A stretch of 64,000 nucleotides of DNA from Anaerostipes hominis (ex Lee et al. 2021) (GCF_002270485.1 NZ_NQOG01000011.1:39008-103007), one strand, 5' to 3'; positions 7,573 through 18,549 are shown, counted from the first letter of the stretch. Numbers and translations: made by a program. The notes: generated by a model not told the origin, from the sequence alone.

Positions 7573-9012
7573 CTATCGTTTAAAATCGGAACGTCCCAGG
7601 TATTCGCTGGTCATTTTTACGACTTGGTCCGACAGCAGTGTGATGGAGATCAGATTCGGTATGGCCATCAAGCCGTTAAAGGTATCCGAGAGGTTCCAGA
7701 CAAAGGACAGGTGCAGGATGGAGCCTAAAAATATAAAATAAAGAAAGACAAGTTTATAATTTGTGACGGCTTTTTTTCCAAATAAATAGGCAGCCGCCGT
7801 CTCGCCGTAAAAGGACCAGCCGATGAGGGTGGCAAATGCGAAGAATACGATGGCGATGGATACGAAGGCAGAGCCCCAGGAGCCGAAGACTGTGGAGAAG
7901 GCAGCGCTGGTCAGGGGGACTCCATTGGGCAGTGAATCAAAATGGATTGTAGTGCCCTGGGCCGCGTCCAGAGCCATGGCTTTTAGATAAGTTCCCTCGT
8001 CATAGACGCCGGAAGTGAGGATGGTAAGGGCTGTGATCGTACACATCACAACGGTGTCGGTAAATACTTCAAAGATACCCCACATGCCCTGGACTACGGG
8101 TTCTTTTGCATCGGAATTTGTATGTACGGTGACGGAACTTCCCAATCCTGCCTCATTGGAGAAGACTCCGCGGGAGATTCCCTTTTTCATGGCAATGGTG
8201 ATCCCGTAGCCAAGGACGCCTCCTCCGGCGGCTTTTGGTGAGAAAGCACCGTGAAGGATCGAATGGATGGTAGATGGAAGCCGGTCTATGTGGACAAAAA
8301 TAATAACAATACAGCCCAGTGTGAATAAAGCAGCCATTACCGGGATGATTTTTTCTGTCACGCCGGCGATCCGTTTGATTCCTCCCATTATGACAAAACC
8401 TACCATGAACAGGGTGACAAGACCTGTGATTACTGGGGAGATTGAAAAAGCAGAAGAGAGTGCGGATGCCATAGAGTTTGCCTGTGTCATGTTTCCGATC
8501 CCGAGAGAAGCGAGAAGGCAGAATGCTGCAAACAGAGCGGCCAGCCATTTTGCGCCGAGACCCCGTTCCATATAGACCATGGCACCTCCGGCCCATTTCC
8601 CGTTTTTGTCCCGGTAACGGTATTTCATTCCGAGTGTGATTTCCGCATAATGTGTCATCATTCCCAGGATGGAAGAAATCCACATCCAGAAGATGGCTCC
8701 GGGCCCTCCGGCAGTGATGGCAGTGGCAACCCCGGCGATATTTCCGGTTCCCAGGGTCCCGGCCAGGGCAGTGCAGAGAGACTGAAACTGCGAGATAGAA
8801 GCGGAATCTTTTGTTTTTCTTACCTCGGATTTTTTCAAAGAGGACAAGAGCGTGGAAGAAATCCACAATCGAAAATGTCTTAACTGGAAGCATTTTGTTC
8901 TAAGCGTAAACATCAGACCGACACCTAAAAAACAGGCCAGCATAGGAGTTCCCCAGATAAAGGAATTGAATGCATTATTCAGACGGCTGATCAGAGTAAA
9001 TATTTGAACCAT
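7573..9012 (-). CDS. Sodium:alanine symporter (AGCS family)
   Basis: A 479-residue polytopic membrane protein. Family signatures are visible: LAGTLGTGNIAGVATAITAGGPGAIFWMW in the first third and GISRGVFSNEAGLGSS in the middle. AGCS proteins import alanine or glycine with Na+. Use of Na+ would fit the Na+-type ATP synthase encoded 2 kb away. The start at 9012 has a GAGG ribosome site. The gene is transcribed away from tsaC, and its promoter lies in the shared intergenic region 9013-9161. Confidence 0.9.
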   Translation of the reverse strand: MVQIFTLISRLNNAFNSFIWGTPMLACFLGVGLMFTLRTKCFQLRHFRLWISSTLLSSLKKSEVRKTKDSASISQFQSLCTALAGTLGTGNIAGVATAITAGGPGAIFWMWISSILGMMTHYAEITLGMKYRYRDKNGKWAGGAMVYMERGLGAKWLAALFAAFCLLASLGIGNMTQANSMASALSSAFSISPVITGLVTLFMVGFVIMGGIKRIAGVTEKIIPVMAALFTLGCIVIIFVHIDRLPSTIHSILHGAFSPKAAGGGVLGYGITIAMKKGISRGVFSNEAGLGSSVTVHTNSDAKEPVVQGMWGIFEVFTDTVVMCTITALTILTSGVYDEGTYLKAMALDAAQGTTIHFDSLPNGVPLTSAAFSTVFGSWGSAFVSIAIVFFAFATLIGWSFYGETAAAYLFGKKAVTNYKLVFLYFIFLGSILHLSFVWNLSDTFNGLMAIPNLISITLLSDQVVKMTSEYLGRSDFKR

Positions 9013-9161
9013 ATATCAAACCTCTTTGTGATAATTAAAGTATTATATTCAGCCAAGCAGCAGGTTTATGATTTATGGCGGAAAACTCCTTGCTTTATTT
9101 TTCAGCAAAAGTTTGTTATAATAATTATTAATAGGTTTTTCTCAGAAGAAGGATGGGTTTT

Positions 9162-10208
9162 ATGAAGACAATTGTGAGAAACGTTGAGAACAAGGACAAT
9201 AAGGAAGCGATCCGGGAAGCTGCCGGGCTTCTTCGGGAGGGGAAGCTGGTAGCTTTTCCCACGGAGACAGTCTATGGACTTGGAGGCAGTGGCTGGATGG
9301 AAGAGGCTGCTTCCAAAATCTACGAGGCAAAAGGGAGACCGTCTGACAATCCTCTCATCCTACATATCGGGAGCATGGAGATGATCGATGAGATCGCATC
9401 CTGCGTACCGGGGCCGGCCAAAAAAGCGATGGAAGTTTTCTGGCCGGGTCCGCTGACCGTGATCCTGCCCAAAAGCGACAGGGTTCCGTACCGGGTTACC
9501 GGGGGACTCGATTCCGTAGCCGTCCGGATGCCCAGTCATCCTGCGGCATTGGCCCTGCTGAGAGAGACGGGTGTTCCTGTGGCCGCGCCCAGCGCCAACA
9601 CTTCGGGAAGGCCCAGTCCGACAAAGGCGGAACATGTGGTAGAAGACCTGGACGGGAAGATCCCGATGGTATTGGACGGTGGGAAAGTAGAGGTCGGTGT
9701 CGAATCGACGATCGTTGATTTTACCGGAGAAGTACCGGTCATTTTAAGGCCGGGAAAGATTACAAAAGATGAACTCGAGAAGACTCTTTTGACAGAGGTG
9801 CTGATGAGCACTCCGTCAGTCAAAGAGGATACAGTGCCCAAGGCACCCGGAATGAAGTACAAGCATTATGCGCCGAAAGCTCAGCTGATTCTTATCCTTG
9901 GGGAGGACATAGAGAAAGTTGTAAAGGAGATCACCAAAAGGGTCCATGACTGCCGGGAGCAGGGCATGAAGACCGGAGTTATCGCCACTGAAGAGACAAT
10001 GGGCGATTACGATGCAGATGAGGTGATCTCTGTGGGAAGCCGCAGCCATATGGAGACAGTGACGGCAAACCTCTATGACGTGCTGAGAGAGTTTGACCAC
10101 ATAGACGTGGACGTGATCTTTTCAGAAGGATTTGAAGGTGAAGAGTATGAAGAAGCGGTGATGAACCGTCTGGCTAAAGCAGCGGGACATCAGGTGATCC
10201 GTGTTTAA
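9162..10208 (+). CDS. tsaC: Threonylcarbamoyl-AMP synthase (TsaC/Sua5 long form)
   Basis: 348 residues with an N-terminal YrdC domain (about 1-200) and a C-terminal Sua5 domain. Motifs include PTETVYGLGG, KGRPSDNPLI, and SANTSGRPSPT in the ATP/threonine site. The enzyme makes threonylcarbamoyl-adenylate for the t6A37 modification of tRNAs that read ANN codons. The ATG at 9162 was chosen over that at 9153 because AGAAGG lies 9 nt before it and directly abuts the earlier ATG. A TATAAT box is at 9117-9122. It is followed at 12 nt by the phosphatase-RpiB fusion, as in Bacillus, where ywlC, ywlE and ywlF are neighbours. Confidence 0.92.
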   Translation: MKTIVRNVENKDNKEAIREAAGLLREGKLVAFPTETVYGLGGSGWMEEAASKIYEAKGRPSDNPLILHIGSMEMIDEIASCVPGPAKKAMEVFWPGPLTVILPKSDRVPYRVTGGLDSVAVRMPSHPAALALLRETGVPVAAPSANTSGRPSPTKAEHVVEDLDGKIPMVLDGGKVEVGVESTIVDFTGEVPVILRPGKITKDELEKTLLTEVLMSTPSVKEDTVPKAPGMKYKHYAPKAQLILILGEDIEKVVKEITKRVHDCREQGMKTGVIATEETMGDYDADEVISVGSRSHMETVTANLYDVLREFDHIDVDVIFSEGFEGEEYEEAVMNRLAKAAGHQVIRV

Positions 10209-10220
10209 AAGGAGATTAGT

Positions 10221-11102
10221 TTGAAAAAAATTATATTTGTAAGTACGAACAACACCTGCCGCAGTTTTATTGCGGAATCGGTGCTGCGGAAATATTTAAA
10301 AGACGCCCACAGAAGAGACATCCAGGTGGAGTCCAAGGGACTTGTCGTATTATTTCCGGAGCCGGTACACACAAAAGCAGCAGATCTGGTCAGGAAGAGC
10401 GGGATTGAGATCGTAGATTTCAAAGCATCCCAGCTTACGCAGGAAGATGTGGAGACTAGTGATCTGATTCTCACTATGAATGATAAGCAGAAGGAAAAAG
10501 TACTGGAAGACTATCATGGATATAAGGAAGTGGCCACCATCAACGAGTATGCCAACCATGAGGGGGCGGTCATTGATCCTTACGGGATGGATGACGAAGA
10601 CTATGAACATTGCTTTGTACAGATTACACAATTAATCCATAAAATCTGGAACCATAAGTTAGGAGGAAATGAAATGATAGGTATTGGATGCGACCACGGC
10701 GGGTATGCGCTGAAACAGGCGGTTATTAAGCACCTGGAGGAAAAGGGGCACGCGGTAAAAGACTACGGATGCTACTCAGAGGAATCTTGTGATTACCCGG
10801 TATACGCGAAAGCAGTGGCTGAGGGTATACTGAAGGACGAAGTGAAACAGGGGATTCTGATCTGCGGAACAGGCATCGGCATTTCCATCACTGCCAATAA
10901 GATCAAAGGCATCCGGGCAGCGCTGTGCGCAGATACATTCAGCGCAAGAGCCACAAGAGAACATAACAACGCCAACATTCTGGCGCTGGGGGCAAGAGTT
11001 ACCGGAGAAGGCCTGGCACTGGATATCGTGGACACATTTTTGGAGACAAAGTTTTCTAACGATGAGCGTCATATCCGCAGGATCAATATGATCGAGGATT
11101 AA
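10221..11102 (+). CDS. Low-molecular-weight phosphatase-like domain fused to RpiB ribose-5-phosphate isomerase
   Basis: 293 residues in one open frame from TTG at 10221. Residues 1-150 are a low-Mr tyrosine/arginine phosphatase fold. Its P-loop reads VSTNNTCRS, where the family has V-C-T-G-N-T-C-R-S, so the nucleophilic cysteine is Ser8 (AGT). The general-acid loop (IDPYG) is kept. Residues 152-293 are a complete RpiB: GIGCDHGGY, DYG, and GILICGTGIGISI with the catalytic cysteine. The join is LGGNE-M152; GG is encoded by AGGAGG (10661-10666), and ATG 10674 sits 7 nt later. RpiB can therefore also be made alone. In Bacillus the homologues are separate genes (ywlE, ywlF). The phosphatase half is probably catalytically dead, perhaps a binding domain. 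Confidence 0.85.
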   Translation: MKKIIFVSTNNTCRSFIAESVLRKYLKDAHRRDIQVESKGLVVLFPEPVHTKAADLVRKSGIEIVDFKASQLTQEDVETSDLILTMNDKQKEKVLEDYHGYKEVATINEYANHEGAVIDPYGMDDEDYEHCFVQITQLIHKIWNHKLGGNEMIGIGCDHGGYALKQAVIKHLEEKGHAVKDYGCYSEESCDYPVYAKAVAEGILKDEVKQGILICGTGIGISITANKIKGIRAALCADTFSARATREHNNANILALGARVTGEGLALDIVDTFLETKFSNDERHIRRINMIED

Positions 11103-11118
11103 ATTTTCAGGAGATATT

Positions 11119-11164
11119 ATACGGCATGGACAGCACGCGCGGCTTCTGTGCCGTATGCTTTTTT
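11119..11164 (+). terminator. Terminator after the RpiB fusion
   Basis: ATACGGCA (11119-11126) pairs with TGCCGTAT (11149-11156) and is followed by GCTTTTTTG. It ends the tsaC-rpiB operon before the ATP synthase operon. Confidence 0.8.
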
Positions 11165-11257
11165 GTTCAGAAAACAAGAAAGAGAATAAATACCAGATAA
11201 ATATGGAAATAATAGCTACTGTACGAAGCTTTTTTCCTAGCCATAATATGTTTTGGA

Positions 11258-11266
11258 TGATATAAT
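11258..11266 (+). promoter_or_regulatory. Extended -10 promoter of the ATP synthase operon
   Basis: TGATATAAT (11258-11266) is an extended -10 element (TG-n-TATAAT) about 40 bp before the first gene. No convincing -35 box is present, which is common for extended -10 promoters. Confidence 0.5.
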
Positions 11267-11304
11267 TACAAAGTGTGGATAGAAACTTTTTCAAGGAGGT
11301 CTTT

Positions 11305-11541
11305 ATGAAGATCAATAAGGACATTGTCCGCTCATTATCTTTGATAACACAGCTGGGAATCACGATTCTGACATCGACATTTCTGTGCATGTTTTTAGGC
11401 CTTTGGCTGGACCGAAAGTTTTCTACCCATTTTTTTATCCCGTTATTGATTCTGGGCATTGGAGGAGGACTAAGCGGTGCCTGGAAACTCATAAGGAATG
11501 TCAGTGAAGACGAGGAGGGTGATGATAATAGAAGAGCTTAA
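11305..11541 (+). CDS. AtpZ/ATPase_gene1-type small membrane protein
   Basis: 78 residues with two predicted membrane helices. The segment LGITILTSTFLCMFLGLWLDRKF and a glycine-rich second helix (LLILGIGGGLSGAWKLI) are typical of the small protein encoded first in many Firmicute atp operons (AtpZ/ATPase_gene1 family), proposed to help assembly or form an ion channel with AtpI. The ATG at 11305 follows CAAGGAGG at the correct spacing. It overlaps atpI by 20 nt. Confidence 0.75.
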   Translation: MKINKDIVRSLSLITQLGITILTSTFLCMFLGLWLDRKFSTHFFIPLLILGIGGGLSGAWKLIRNVSEDEEGDDNRRA

Positions 11542-11956
11542 AGAGATCAATCCTGTCCTCTTGGAATTGCTGGCCGGATTGGGGATCTACGGTGCGGCGG
11601 CCGGTGCAGCCGGCATGGTCACATCAGGGGGATCTCTGTATTTTCTGGGAGGGATCCTTGCGGGGCTGTTTCTTGCGGCCTGTCTGATCCTGAATATGTA
11701 TCTGACCATTGATACTGCACTGGATCTGGATCCTGAATCTGCAAATAAGTATATGGTAAGGCGGACTCTGGTCCGCAAGTTCCTGACTGTCCTTGCGGCA
11801 GCCGTTGGGATTAAGATCCATATGCTGACATTTTCAGGGATCATACTTGGAGTTTTGGGGATTAAGATAGCGGCATATCTGCAGCCATTGATCCACCGCC
11901 GTGTATCGGAAAAACGATCCGGCAGGAACGAAGAAGTAAAAAGTAGAATGGATTAA
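11522..11956 (+). CDS. atpI: ATP synthase protein I
   Basis: 144 residues with four hydrophobic helices, as in AtpI, which assists assembly of the c ring. The ATG at 11522 is preceded by GAGGAGG that lies inside the end of the preceding gene. Sequence identity in this family is low, so the call rests on size, topology and its place between the AtpZ-like gene and atpB. Confidence 0.7.
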   Translation: MIIEELKEINPVLLELLAGLGIYGAAAGAAGMVTSGGSLYFLGGILAGLFLAACLILNMYLTIDTALDLDPESANKYMVRRTLVRKFLTVLAAAVGIKIHMLTFSGIILGVLGIKIAAYLQPLIHRRVSEKRSGRNEEVKSRMD

Positions 11957-11971
11957 AAAGGAGGGAATGCT

Positions 11972-12700
11972 ATGGGAATGATTCAGGCCCCCATGTTGGC
12001 TGCCGCATCGGGAAATGATGTGGACTTCATGGTGCACGGGCTGATACCATTGAATTTTTTCGGGCATAAGGTATGGATCACCACCACACATGTGACAACA
12101 CTGATCGTGATGCTCTTTATCATGGCGCTGGCCCTGATCGCGAGGCGGAGTATCATGAAAGATTATGAAAAGCCCAGCGGTCTTGCCAATGCAGTGGAAC
12201 TGGTGGTGGAAATGCTGGATAAGCTGGTGAAGAGCACCATGGGAAAACACTGGAAGCCGTTTGCCAACTATATCGGAAGCATCATGTTTTTCATCTTTAT
12301 TGCCAACACATCGGGGCTTTTTGGGCTCCGGGCGCCGACGGCCGATTATGGGACTACTTTGTCTCTGGCACTGATCACCTTTGTGATGATCCAGTACAGC
12401 GCATTTAAGACGAGGAAGTTCCGCATGTTTACGGACCTGTTTCAGCCGATTCCGGTGCTGTTTCCGGTCAATGTCATCGGTGAGTTTGCAACTCCGGTGT
12501 CGCTGTCGCTGCGTCTGTTCGGAAACATCATGGCAGGGACCATCATGCTTTCGCTGTGGTACGGCCTGCTTCCGATCTTTGCGAAGCTGGGACTTCCGGC
12601 ATTTCTGCATGTATATTTTGACTTGTTTTCCGGTGCGATCCAGACCTTTGTCTTTGCCATGCTGACCATGACATTTATCGCAGACAAGAGGAACGCGTAA
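11972..12700 (+). CDS. atpB: ATP synthase Fo subunit a
   Basis: 242 residues with about five to six membrane helices. The essential arginine is in SLSLRLFGNIMAG (about residues 177-189), next to the ion half-channels. The N-terminus begins outside the membrane (MIQAPMLAAASGND). It works with the c ring to carry Na+ or H+ across the membrane. AGGAGG precedes the ATG. Confidence 0.95.
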   Translation: MGMIQAPMLAAASGNDVDFMVHGLIPLNFFGHKVWITTTHVTTLIVMLFIMALALIARRSIMKDYEKPSGLANAVELVVEMLDKLVKSTMGKHWKPFANYIGSIMFFIFIANTSGLFGLRAPTADYGTTLSLALITFVMIQYSAFKTRKFRMFTDLFQPIPVLFPVNVIGEFATPVSLSLRLFGNIMAGTIMLSLWYGLLPIFAKLGLPAFLHVYFDLFSGAIQTFVFAMLTMTFIADKRNA

Positions 12701-12760
12701 ACCGGAAGAAACTATCAAGAGCAATAAAAAGAATAATTTTATTTTTAGGAGGATTTTCTT

Positions 12761-13024
12761 ATGAATATTTCAAGTGAAGCATTTGTATTAGGTTGTTCAG
12801 CAATCGGAGCGGGCCTTGCGCTGATCGCAGGTATCGGACCTGGTGTGGGACAGGGATACGCAGCAGGACAGGGTGCGGCAGCCGTAGGACGCAATCCGGG
12901 CGCCAAGGGAGACATCATGTCTACGATGCTTCTTGGACAGGCAGTTGCAGAGACCACAGGTCTTTATGGTTTGGTTATCGGCCTGATTCTGTTATACGCT
13001 AACCCGTTATTCGCTAAATTATAA
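12761..13024 (+). CDS. atpE: ATP synthase Fo subunit c, Na+-type
   Basis: 87 residues forming two helices joined by the polar loop GRNPGAKGD. Helix one has [13 protein letters not shown] with Gln31; helix two has [14 protein letters not shown] with Glu64, Thr65 and Tyr69. These correspond to Gln32, Glu65, Ser66 and Tyr70 of the Ilyobacter tartaricus c ring, the known Na+ ligands, with Thr for Ser. Na+ coupling is therefore likely. AGGAGG precedes the ATG, as suits a subunit needed in many copies. Confidence 0.95.
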   Translation: MNISSEAFVLGCSAIGAGLALIAGIGPGVGQGYAAGQGAAAVGRNPGAKGDIMSTMLLGQAVAETTGLYGLVIGLILLYANPLFAKL

Positions 13025-13100
13025 TCCGGGAAATAAAACGGCGGCAGAAGCCGTCGGGAAATGACAAACCGGAGAGAATTCAGGGAAAGGAGGACAGGAC

Positions 13101-13616
13101 GTGGACAGAATCTTTGGACTTGATATCCAGCTTGGATTTGACGTTTTATGCCAGGCAATCGCGGTTTTTATCATGTTTGCTTTTTTATCTTATGTATTGT
13201 TTGAACCGGTCAGGAAGCTTTTAAATGACCGTAAAAATAAAATCGCACATGATCTGGATACTGCGGCGGCCGACAAAGAAGAGGCGGCCAGACTGAAAGC
13301 TGAGTATGAAGAAAAGATCAGGGATATAGAAAAAGAAGCCGATGAGATTTTAAGCCAGGCCAGAAAGAAAGCCCTGAAAAGGGAAGAGGAGATCGTTTCG
13401 GGAGCCAGACAGGAAGCACTGAGGATCACAGAGCGGGCGGAAAATGAGATCGAGCTGGAAAAGAAAAAGGTCCGGGATCAGGTGAAACAGGAAATGATCC
13501 AGGTGGCAGTGGCTATGGCAGGCAAGATCATTACAGACAAGATCGATCCGGCAAAGCAGGATGCCCTTGTGGAAGAGACCTTAAAGGAGATGGGTGATCA
13601 GACATGGCGAAGCTAG
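13101..13616 (+). CDS. atpF: ATP synthase Fo subunit b
   Basis: 171 residues: one N-terminal membrane helix (about 10-35) followed by a long charged coiled coil rich in E, K and R, the peripheral stalk. It starts at GTG 13101 after AAGGAGG. It overlaps atpH by 13 nt, suggesting translational coupling. Confidence 0.93.
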   Translation: MDRIFGLDIQLGFDVLCQAIAVFIMFAFLSYVLFEPVRKLLNDRKNKIAHDLDTAAADKEEAARLKAEYEEKIRDIEKEADEILSQARKKALKREEEIVSGARQEALRITERAENEIELEKKKVRDQVKQEMIQVAVAMAGKIITDKIDPAKQDALVEETLKEMGDQTWRS

Positions 13617-14149
13617 TCAGCAAAACATATGGAGATGCCTATCTTTCGCTGGCAGAGGAGAAAGGAAATCTTGACTCTGTCAAAGAAGAAGTCCTTAATG
13701 TGCGCCGGGTGTTTTTGGAGAGCGGGGAGCTGAATCAGATGCTTTCCCACCCCAAGATCGTAAAAGAAGAAAAAATGCGGATCCTGGAGACAGCATTTAA
13801 AGGCAGGATTTCTGAGGACATGATGGGCTTTTTGTTGGTCATTGTGAAAAAAGACCGATACCGTGACATAATGTCTGTTCTCGACTATATGATCGGCCGG
13901 ATGAAGAAGAAAGAGGGGATAGGGAGCCTTCAGGTTGCCTCCGCTTTTGAACTGTCCGAAGGGCAGAAAAAGGACATTGTGGATCGAATGAAAGAACTGA
14001 CAGATTACAGGGAGTTTGAAGTGGACTATGAGATAGACGAGGGGCTGATCGGAGGGCTGGTGCTGCGGCTCGACGACAGGGTCATCGACAGTTCCATAAG
14101 GACGAAGCTTCAGACCATGGGAAAGAGTCTGTCAAAAATACAGTTGTGA
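13604..14149 (+). CDS. atpH: ATP synthase F1 subunit delta
   Basis: 181 residues, the usual OSCP/delta length. The start resembles other delta subunits (LVSKTYGDAYLSLAEEKG), and the C-terminus contains the family motif VDYEIDEGLIGGLVLRLDDRVIDSSIRTKL. It joins F1 to the b-subunit stalk. It sits between atpF and atpA in the standard order. Confidence 0.93.
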   Translation: MAKLVSKTYGDAYLSLAEEKGNLDSVKEEVLNVRRVFLESGELNQMLSHPKIVKEEKMRILETAFKGRISEDMMGFLLVIVKKDRYRDIMSVLDYMIGRMKKKEGIGSLQVASAFELSEGQKKDIVDRMKELTDYREFEVDYEIDEGLIGGLVLRLDDRVIDSSIRTKLQTMGKSLSKIQL

Positions 14150-14176
14150 TTATAGGCAAGGAGGCAAAAAAGCAAA

Positions 14177-15688
14177 ATGAATTTAAGGCCAGAAGAGATC
14201 AGTTCTGTCATTAAAGAGCAGATCAAACAATACTCTACCAAGCTTGAAACCTCTGATATTGGAACCGTGATTCAGGTAGCCGACGGAATTGCAAGAATCC
14301 ATGGTCTTGATGAGGCCATGCAGGGAGAACTTTTAGAATTCCCGGGGGAAGTATACGGAATGGTGCTGAACCTTGAGGAAGACAACGTCGGAGCCGTACT
14401 GCTGGGAGATCAGAAAAACATCAGTGAAGGGGATGTCGTAAAGACGACCGGAAGAGTCGTGGAAGTGCCGGTAGGTGACGCGATGACCGGACGTGTTGTG
14501 AATTCTCTGGGACAGCCGATTGACGGAAAAGGTCCGATCGAGACAGAAAAGTACCGTCCAATAGAAAGAGTTGCATCAGGAGTTATCTCAAGAAAATCCG
14601 TAGATACTCCGCTTCAGACAGGAATCAAAGCGATCGATGCCATGGTGCCGATCGGACGCGGGCAGAGGGAGCTGATCATCGGCGATCGGCAGACCGGAAA
14701 GACTGCCATCGCGGTTGATACAATTATTAATCAGAAAGGTGAGGGGGTTCACTGTATTTATGTAGCCATCGGACAGAAGTCGTCGACCGTAGCCAATATC
14801 GTAAAGACACTGGAAGAGTACGGAGCCATGGATTACACCACAGTGGTGGCATCTACCGCAAGTGAGCTGGCACCACTCCAGTATATCGCCCCATACGCAG
14901 GATGTGCCATCGGGGAAGAGTGGATGGAGAAAGGGGAAGATGTTCTTGTCATCTATGATGACTTGAGCAAGCATGCCACCGCATACCGTACCCTGTCCCT
15001 GCTGCTTCGGAGACCGCCGGGACGGGAGGCTTATCCGGGAGACGTCTTTTATCTTCACTCAAGGCTTCTGGAACGGGCAGCCAAGTTATCCGATGAACTG
15101 GGAGGAGGTTCTCTGACAGCCCTTCCGCTCATTGAGACCCAGGCAGGAGATGTATCTGCCTATATTCCGACCAACGTTATTTCCATCACGGACGGACAGA
15201 TTTACCTGGAGACCGAGATGTTCAATGCGGGATTCCGTCCTGCGATCAATGCGGGGCTTTCTGTATCCAGGGTAGGCGGTGCGGCACAGATTAAAGCGAT
15301 GAAAAAGATTGCAGGCCCGATCCGTACTGACCTTGCACAGTACAGGGAGCTCGCAGCCTTTGCACAGTTCGGTTCAGAACTCGATGATGACACCAAAGAA
15401 CGTCTGGCACAGGGTGAGAGGATCAAGGAAGTGCTCAAGCAGCCTCAGTATCAGCCGCTTCCGGTAGAACAGCAGGTGGTTATTATCTATGCGGCTACCA
15501 GAAAATATCTTTTGGAGATTAAGGTTGAAGATATCCTGGACTTCCAGAAGGAGCTGTTTGAATTGATCGACACCAAGTATCCGGATGTGTTCCGTTCGAT
15601 CCGGGAGACAAAGGAGCTTGGAAAAGAAGCGGAAGACATGCTGATCACTGCGATCAAAGAGTGCAGGCAGCAGTTTGAAGCAAAGTAA
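14177..15688 (+). CDS. atpA: ATP synthase F1 subunit alpha
   Basis: 503 residues. The Walker A motif GDRQTGKTA (about residues 169-177) binds the non-catalytic nucleotide, and the family signature with the [14 protein letters not shown] region is present. Length and order agree with other Firmicute alpha subunits. GGAGG precedes the start at a long spacing. Confidence 0.97.
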   Translation: MNLRPEEISSVIKEQIKQYSTKLETSDIGTVIQVADGIARIHGLDEAMQGELLEFPGEVYGMVLNLEEDNVGAVLLGDQKNISEGDVVKTTGRVVEVPVGDAMTGRVVNSLGQPIDGKGPIETEKYRPIERVASGVISRKSVDTPLQTGIKAIDAMVPIGRGQRELIIGDRQTGKTAIAVDTIINQKGEGVHCIYVAIGQKSSTVANIVKTLEEYGAMDYTTVVASTASELAPLQYIAPYAGCAIGEEWMEKGEDVLVIYDDLSKHATAYRTLSLLLRRPPGREAYPGDVFYLHSRLLERAAKLSDELGGGSLTALPLIETQAGDVSAYIPTNVISITDGQIYLETEMFNAGFRPAINAGLSVSRVGGAAQIKAMKKIAGPIRTDLAQYRELAAFAQFGSELDDDTKERLAQGERIKEVLKQPQYQPLPVEQQVVIIYAATRKYLLEIKVEDILDFQKELFELIDTKYPDVFRSIRETKELGKEAEDMLITAIKECRQQFEAK

Positions 15689-15702
15689 AGAGGTGAGCTT
15701 TT

Positions 15703-16560
15703 ATGGCATCAATTGTTGATATAAAAAGAAGAAAAGCCAGTATCGAGAGCACCGGACAGATTACAAAGGCGATGAAGCTTGTCTCAACGGTAAAGCTTCA
15801 GAGAGCAAGGGTGAGGGCCGAGGAATCCAGGACTTACTTCAACAAGATGTACCGGACCGTATCTTCGATCCTGGCCCAGTCAGATAATATCGACCACCCG
15901 TATTTAAAGTCCAATGGTTCGGAAAAGAAAGCAGTGATCGCTGTTTCCTCCAACCGGGGACTGGCCGGAGGGTACAATAACAATATTGTCAAGATGATCC
16001 GTGACAGCGGACTCAACAGGGAAGATGTGATGATCTACGGAGTCGGACATAAGGCTATGGACAGTCTGGCAAACAGGGGATATCATATCGTCTCCGATGA
16101 CTCTGAAATGATCGACGAACCGGAGTATGAAGACGCCGTTGATCTGGGAAACCGTGTCCTCAAGGCCTTTAAGGACGGTGAAATCGGTGAGATATATCTG
16201 GCATATACCAATTTTAAAAATACGGTAGTTCATGAGCCCACGATGATCAAACTGCTTCCTGTGGAGATCGATCCAAAGGAAAAGGAAGGGGAAGACTCCA
16301 AAACACTCATGAACTATGAGCCGGAACCGGAAGAAGCTTTATCCATGCTGATTCCCAAGTACGTCTGCAGTCTGATCTTCGGTGCGCTTGTTACATCGGT
16401 TGCCAGCGAAAACGGTGCCAGGATGCAGGCCATGGATTCGGCAACGACCAATGCCGAAGAATTAATTGACAACTTAAGCCTTGCCTATAACCGGGCAAGA
16501 CAGGGCGCTATCACGCAGGAATTGACAGAAATCATTTCAGGAGCGGAGGCGCTGGAATAG
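15703..16560 (+). CDS. atpG: ATP synthase F1 subunit gamma
   Basis: 285 residues, the central rotor shaft. The N-terminal helix IKRRKASIESTGQITKAMKLVS and the C-terminal helix (ENGARMQAMDSATTNAEELI to RQGAITQELTEIISGAEAL) are the conserved antiparallel coiled coil of gamma. It lies in the usual place between atpA and atpD. Confidence 0.96.
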   Translation: MASIVDIKRRKASIESTGQITKAMKLVSTVKLQRARVRAEESRTYFNKMYRTVSSILAQSDNIDHPYLKSNGSEKKAVIAVSSNRGLAGGYNNNIVKMIRDSGLNREDVMIYGVGHKAMDSLANRGYHIVSDDSEMIDEPEYEDAVDLGNRVLKAFKDGEIGEIYLAYTNFKNTVVHEPTMIKLLPVEIDPKEKEGEDSKTLMNYEPEPEEALSMLIPKYVCSLIFGALVTSVASENGARMQAMDSATTNAEELIDNLSLAYNRARQGAITQELTEIISGAEALE

Positions 16561-16579
16561 AAGTAGGAGGAATTATTAA

Positions 16580-17977
<1,398 letters not shown>

Positions 17978-17989
17978 GCAGGTGATCCT

Positions 17990-18397
17990 ATGGCTGAAAA
18001 TCTGATGAAACTGGAAGTGACCACTCCGGACCGCTCTTTTTATGCGGGAGTGGTCCGGATGGCTGAGTTTACGACCACAGAAGGGGATGTGGGAATCTAT
18101 CCGAAACATATCCCAATGACAATGATTATAGCTCCCGGCATCCTGACCATCACGGAGGCAGACGGAACGAAGAAACAGGCGGCTCTGATGAAAGGATTTG
18201 TGGAGATCACCAAGGAGGCTGTCAACATTTTAGCAGAGGTTGCGGAATGGCCGGGTGAGATTGACTTAGAGCGGGTGGAGCGTGCCAAGAGACGTGCCCA
18301 GGAACGCCTGAAACACAAGAGTGATACAGACCTCACCAGGGCGGAAATGTCTTTAAGGAGAGCTCTGGTAAGAGAAGAATTATCAAAAAGGATGTAG
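17990..18397 (+). CDS. atpC: ATP synthase F1 subunit epsilon
   Basis: 135 residues with the N-terminal beta-sandwich (LMKLEVTTPDRSFYAG, TTEGDVGIYPKHIPM) and a C-terminal helical pair (ERAKRRAQERLKH) that can inhibit ATP hydrolysis. It is the last gene of the operon and is followed by a strong terminator. Confidence 0.95.
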   Translation: MAENLMKLEVTTPDRSFYAGVVRMAEFTTTEGDVGIYPKHIPMTMIIAPGILTITEADGTKKQAALMKGFVEITKEAVNILAEVAEWPGEIDLERVERAKRRAQERLKHKSDTDLTRAEMSLRRALVREELSKRM

Positions 18398-18401
18398 ACA
18401 G

Positions 18402-18456
18402 AACATATTTCTGGACGGGCAGCCATGAGAGCCGCGTTCAGAAATATGTTTTTTCG
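18402..18456 (+). terminator. Terminator of the ATP synthase operon
   Basis: A perfect 12-bp stem, AACATATTTCTG (18402-18413) with CAGAAATATGTT (18439-18450), followed by TTTTC. Confidence 0.85.
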
Positions 18457-18549
18457 GTTTTATGGAAAGGGGCTGTAAAGATATGAAGAGAATATATCAA
18501 AGGCTTGGACCGGCAATGATACTGGATGGGTCTGTCATACTGAGAAGGT

